Part shown: positions 60,051 through 64,000 of the stretch, piece by piece
How positions within the stretch are numbered: position 1 is the first letter of the stretch
Layout of the letters: each line of letters begins with the position of its first letter
DNA from: Datnioides undecimradiatus
Taxonomy: Eukaryota; Chordata; Actinopteri; Lobotiformes; Datnioididae
Assembly: GCA_008933995.1 (NCBI GenBank)
Contig: WARS01000090.1
Location: forward strand, 3,145,925-3,209,924
DNA: 64,000 nt
Direction of reading: 5' to 3'
The notes under the pieces: model-generated
The model's input: only the letters and a program-made list of their open reading frames with translations
Databases searched by the model: none
Told to the model about the DNA's origin: nothing
Made by a program: the position numbers and the translations under genes

Positions 60051-61400
60051 TATGTGTCAAATAGGTTTTAATACAGTAGTCGATGGTAACACCTTACTTC
60101 TCTAACTGTTTTGTAATCTTGGTTAAAAGACGGATGAAAGCGTGTTTGTACGTGCATTACTTTGTATTTAGCTCATCAGAGTGAAAGTCTGGAGGACGAT
60201 GCTGTAATCAACAAACCAAAAAGCCTTCTTCTCTGTAAACTAACTCCTCGCCATCAACGCATTTGTTCTCACGGTTGTTGATGTTGTATAATCCAACCCT
60301 TTAAAATACAAACTTAAACCACCACGCCCGTCGTCCTGTAGGCGTTGCTGCATTTCGGTAGCACCCGCGAATGAGGTTCTGTGCTTTTGATTTTGTCACG
60401 TTTGGGGAGCAGAAGTCCTCCGTCTCACTGTGTGGAGTCTGAAGGCAGATGTTTAAGGGTCGTAGCGTCCCCCAGTTTTATCAGCGGGGATGGAGATGGT
60501 CAGATAAATGAAAACCCTGAGTCAGAGTCTAGATAAACTCTTGGATTGTTTAAGCCTTCCTTGTGCAGGAAATGCAGTGGAGCGCTCACTCAGCTCCACC
60601 GCTCATGCTTCCAAAACCTTGATGCCGCTCCAGTACTCCAGGCAGGCTCAAATCAAAATTCAGAGTGCTGGACTAGTGAAATGGAGGTGGTGTGTTTTCC
60701 ACCTGAGGCTTACCGCTCCAAACCGGAGGCAGGAAGGTAGAGAAAACACTTCTGGGTCAGTGTTGAGGTCACAGCCTTCGCGACCTTCTTGTCTTCTTCA
60801 AAGTAAGGGTTCCTGACGTGGTTTTAAATCCCTTCAGGAAGAGAAAGGAAGCTTCCTCCAAATATCATTATGTACCGGGACCAAGTCTGTAGACAACATT
60901 TTAACAAAAACTGTTGTTGTTGATGTTCTTTGTTTTATTATATTTGGGGTTTTTTTTTTTGTTTGTTTTTGGGGGTTTTTTTTTACTGGTGCTGACATAT
61001 ATGTGATTATGAGAAAAAGTATATAAAAGATAATGGCTATTTGTAAATATGTTTTTACAGGTTTAAATACATCAGATAATACAGTCTCTACTCTGTAAAG
61101 AATTTACTGTTTGTTGGAAAATAGAGAAGTATTTTTATTTTGAAGTTTTTTGGTTTCACGTTTAACCCATCTGAGCTATGCCATTGCACTTCAGACAATG
61201 TCTTACTACTAATTTGTATTGTAAACCTCCTCTCTTTTTTGGGATTTTTTTAATTTTGTTTTTTTCTAGTTTGAGATTTGACTCTGTTCTTAAGCAGTGC
61301 TTATTTCTTTTTATCCTGTACAGAATTCTGAAATGTTAACAAAAGAGAATTACAGAAGACCTTTTTTTTTTTTTTTTGGGTTTGTTTTTCAAAAAGATAC

Positions 61401-61406
61401 AATAAA
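61401..61406 (+). terminator. maml3: Polyadenylation signal AATAAA (probable distal end of maml3)
   Basis: A canonical AATAAA follows an AT-rich region and a run of 16-17 T with GGG (about 61363-61380), 3.2 kb after the stop codon. Cleavage would be expected 10-30 nt downstream, followed by the T/G-containing stretch ATGTTCTCGCTGATC. It is the best distal poly(A) signal before the sequence turns repeat-like and intergenic. Confidence 0.6.
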
Positions 61407-61425
61407 GAGAGAATGTTCTCGCTGA

Positions 61426-64000
61426 TCATATTAAATGAAAGCTTGCCGCTCATTCGGTTCATTTGTCGCTGCGGACACAACTGTGGAGCCTCAGGATCGG
61501 CAAAATATTGTAAAGCCTTATTTCGACAAGGCGGCCCAGTTGATGGGAATTTGTGCGCTTCCACTGGCGAAAGTCGGATGATACCAGTTTCTCATGAGTT
61601 CTTCGATGCTGAAAGGTGGATTTAAAACACTGCAGACCACCGTTTAATCAGTCAAGTATGCAATTCAGCAGTAAATGTACAGCATAGTTTACGGTGTCCC
61701 GGGGTTCATGAACGGGGGATTGAAATGATTGAATTGAAAGGTTTTTGAAATGTGATGAGACATAAACGTCAGCCTGGTTTCGTCTTTGATGTGTTTTTAT
61801 ATTAAAAAATCCAGAATAGCTCATTATTAGTAAAATTTTAGATTAAAAACCCCCACAAATACTCTCAAAAACCTGCAATTTCACAAGAGTGTATAGACTT
61901 TCTATATCCTGTGTAGATTTCAAGTGTACTATACAAAAGTGTGCAGTGGAAATAAGAGAAAAGCAAGCAAGCGAACGCTAGTTAGCTGGCTTAAAGTTCT
62001 TAAATTAGTTTGATGTTACAAGAAAATGCAATAAATCACACATCCTTAAAATGTCGTGGATGAACCAATAAACCCCAAGACTAATTTCCATTGTGAAGAC
62101 AGGAGATGATGAAGATAATGATGAAAAACTAGAGAATTATGAAATATGAACTTCCTGTTGTCGCTCTTTAGCTAACTTATAATTTCATTTATACAGAGAA
62201 ACTAGCGCAGTATATTGTGTAATTGATTAAATTGGCTTGAATTTGTGTCTAAATCAGTGTTATTAGTTAAGGATGTGAACCACGCACAGCCCGTCCAGTC
62301 TCCAACAAATGCATAAACATACCCCAGACTCTAATGTATGGTGGCTTGGTTAAGGTCCTTCTCTGGGCTCCGCACACAGCGACACAGTGTCTGTGAGCGC
62401 ATAATAACATCAATAGTCTACTCGCTCTGTTAGCTGACAAGCAGTAGGCCTAATTTCATTTCATTTCAGGGTCACAAGACTGACTGAGACAAATGCACAC
62501 ACATTCATGTAGCGCCTAAAACCAGACTGACTAACTGCCGCAGTAATGTTTTGTCTAACGGACCTGATTTGCATAATTAGACTTGCATATGCTAAAGAGC
62601 AGAGCCTTAATTCTGTCTGGCAGTAATAGCTACGATGAATCACGGGCTCCCTGTTGGTGTCAGCAGACAGACAGGCAGACAGACCACATGCAGGGCCCCG
62701 GACCTTTTTGTTGTAATCCATTTTTTCCACGATCCGCCCCTCTCAAACTCACTCCTCCTCATCCTCGTCAGCCACGCCCCTTTTCTTCATCTCTCCTCTT
62801 TGTCACGGCCACCTTCCTCTACCTCTCCTCCTCATATTCTGGCTACATCTTTCCCTTCTACTCTCCCTTGCTGCCTCGTTTCTCCTCAACTCTCTACCCC
62901 CCACCCAGCACCACCACACACACACACACGCACATATCCACCACTCTCCTGCTTCCCATCTGACATTGATAAATGGAGACTAACAGAGATGACAACATCA
63001 TTACTCATGTTCAGTAGCGACACCACCTAGGACAGAGAAAAATGAGAGGAAGAGGGAGGATGAAGGACAGGACGGGAGGAAGATGGGGAGTGAAGGGGTG
63101 GAGGAGGGAAGGCGGCAGTTGGAGGTGTTAGCTACAATCCACCCCCCCCCAAGCACACCTTAACATCTCCAGAGAGCAAGAAGCTGAGGTGTTCATTACT
63201 GGTGTGAAAAAGTAGAACAACTGTTGATATGTTCCGGCAGCCTGGACTGAAACTCATTGGTTTCCTACACAAATCCAATCAGCCCAGAGTAGCTGCGGGG
63301 CGAAGCGAAACAACAATTTACTTTATCACTAAATCTGCTGCTCCTCTCGCTTAATCAATTATTGTATATAATGCCACAAACTGTCTAGCACACATTTCCA
63401 CAATTCCAGGGAATCTTCTTCTTTTAACAGAAGATATCACCCAAATCCCATAATGATTAAGTATATTACCTTTTTGTTTATGAATCTGTTATATATAAAT
63501 GTATTATAATATATTAATGTACCTTTTTATTTGTTTTTATATCTATTAATCACCATTTCACATTTGAGAATGAAAAACGCTACGGACATCAGCCGTCTGT
63601 CAGCACTGAAAACATGCTTCTTTCTCAATCTGTCCTTTTTATTTGATACATTTCTTAAATTATAAACTCATAAAATCTGAATTAGACGTGTGTCTAGCAA
63701 GAACATCTCGTCAAACGTTAAAGTCAAATATTATAATTGCTTACTTTGTGTGTAACTGCACTATGGCATGATTTAGCTCAGAGCTAAATGCTAAAGTTAG
63801 CATACTCGCACCACGACAGTACTGATACCCTGATGTTAAACAGGTATGTTTTACATGTCCAAAAACCATACTTCTAATTCTGTAGAGCTGGGGTGTTCAA
63901 AACCTTTCCTCAGAGAGCCTTTACAGTGAAAACTTAAAGCAAACACCTTTTTCTGTTGTATTGTTAAGGTGCAACACATACTTGGAGCCCAAGTTCCTTT
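61426..64000. other. Intergenic sequence downstream of maml3
   Basis: No coding region or RNA gene was recognised. The sequence is AT-rich and mostly unique, with a C/T-rich stretch (about 62700-62930), a GA-rich stretch (about 63030-63125) and a worn interspersed repeat fragment near the right end (63768-63870). Confidence 0.6.
63768..63870 (+). mobile_element. Interspersed repeat fragment, same family as 47668-47918
   Basis: GAGCTAAATGCTAAAGTTAG, then GATACCCTGATGTTAAACAG and GTATGTTTTACATG matches the left half of the GCTAACATGCTGATGTTTAGCAGG family. Confidence 0.5.

Larger units (their letters stand above)
58163..61425 (+). other. maml3: maml3 3' untranslated region
   Basis: No reading frame here has coding character. 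The stretch runs from the stop codon to a canonical AATAAA at 61401-61406, giving a UTR of about 3.2 kb. It contains an AC tract (58724-58767), a CT tract (58814-58834) and an A-rich patch (59429-59457). It also has several T-homopolymers and an AT-rich 3' third (about 60900-61400). A Pumilio-type TGTAAATA lies at 61042-61049. An earlier AATAAA at 60045-60050 could give a shorter transcript. That the whole interval belongs to this mRNA is inferred from its continuity and the clear terminal signal. Confidence 0.6.

Overview
The window looks like chromosomal DNA of a bony fish, probably a percomorph teleost. It has vertebrate GT-AG introns, very dense (CA)n/(GT)n and (CT)n/(GA)n microsatellites, and several worn interspersed repeats of kinds I know from percomorph genomes. 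There is no operon, phage, CRISPR or prokaryotic content. Only one protein-coding gene can be supported: the 3' part of a mastermind-like Notch coactivator gene on the + strand, best identified as maml3. Its acidic block reads LNDQEWQELIDELANTVPED, which as I remember the paralogues is closer to MAML3 than to MAML1 or MAML2.

Layout: 1-10438 is the end of intron 1, with exon 1 and its CSL/Notch-binding basic domain lying upstream of the window. Exon 2 is 10439-11182, intron 2 11183-12487, exon 3 12488-13432, intron 3 13433-53565 (about 40 kb), exon 4 53566-53835, intron 4 53836-55402, exon 5 55403-55481, intron 5 55482-57059. Exon 6 starts at 57060, with the stop codon at 58160-58162 and a 3' UTR of about 3.2 kb ending near an AATAAA at 61401. 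Sequence beyond that is intergenic. The five exons join without a frame break into 1046 residues: an acidic activation block in exon 2, Gln/Pro/Met-rich segments in exons 3-5, and a Gly-rich C-terminus in exon 6. Almost every other long open frame is a by-product of dinucleotide repeats or strand-biased CT/GA tracts.

The most interesting items are few. The 79-nt exon 5 has a UG repeat where a polypyrimidine tract should be, and skipping it would give a C-terminally truncated protein with its stop in the last exon. A roughly 400-bp foldback element lies at 4402-4801, twin AT-rich palindromes at 3576-3637, a degenerate minisatellite of about 22 bp at 54482-54812, and a purine-biased tract of about 1 kb at 45327-46376. 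Complementary CA and UG tracts are interspersed through intron 3. The coding sequence differs from the human protein, as I recall it, in having glycine runs where human has glutamine runs and a shortened acidic C-terminus. I found no previously undescribed multi-gene system; the candidates here are cis-regulatory and structural. All repeat-family and homology statements are from recollection and were not searched.
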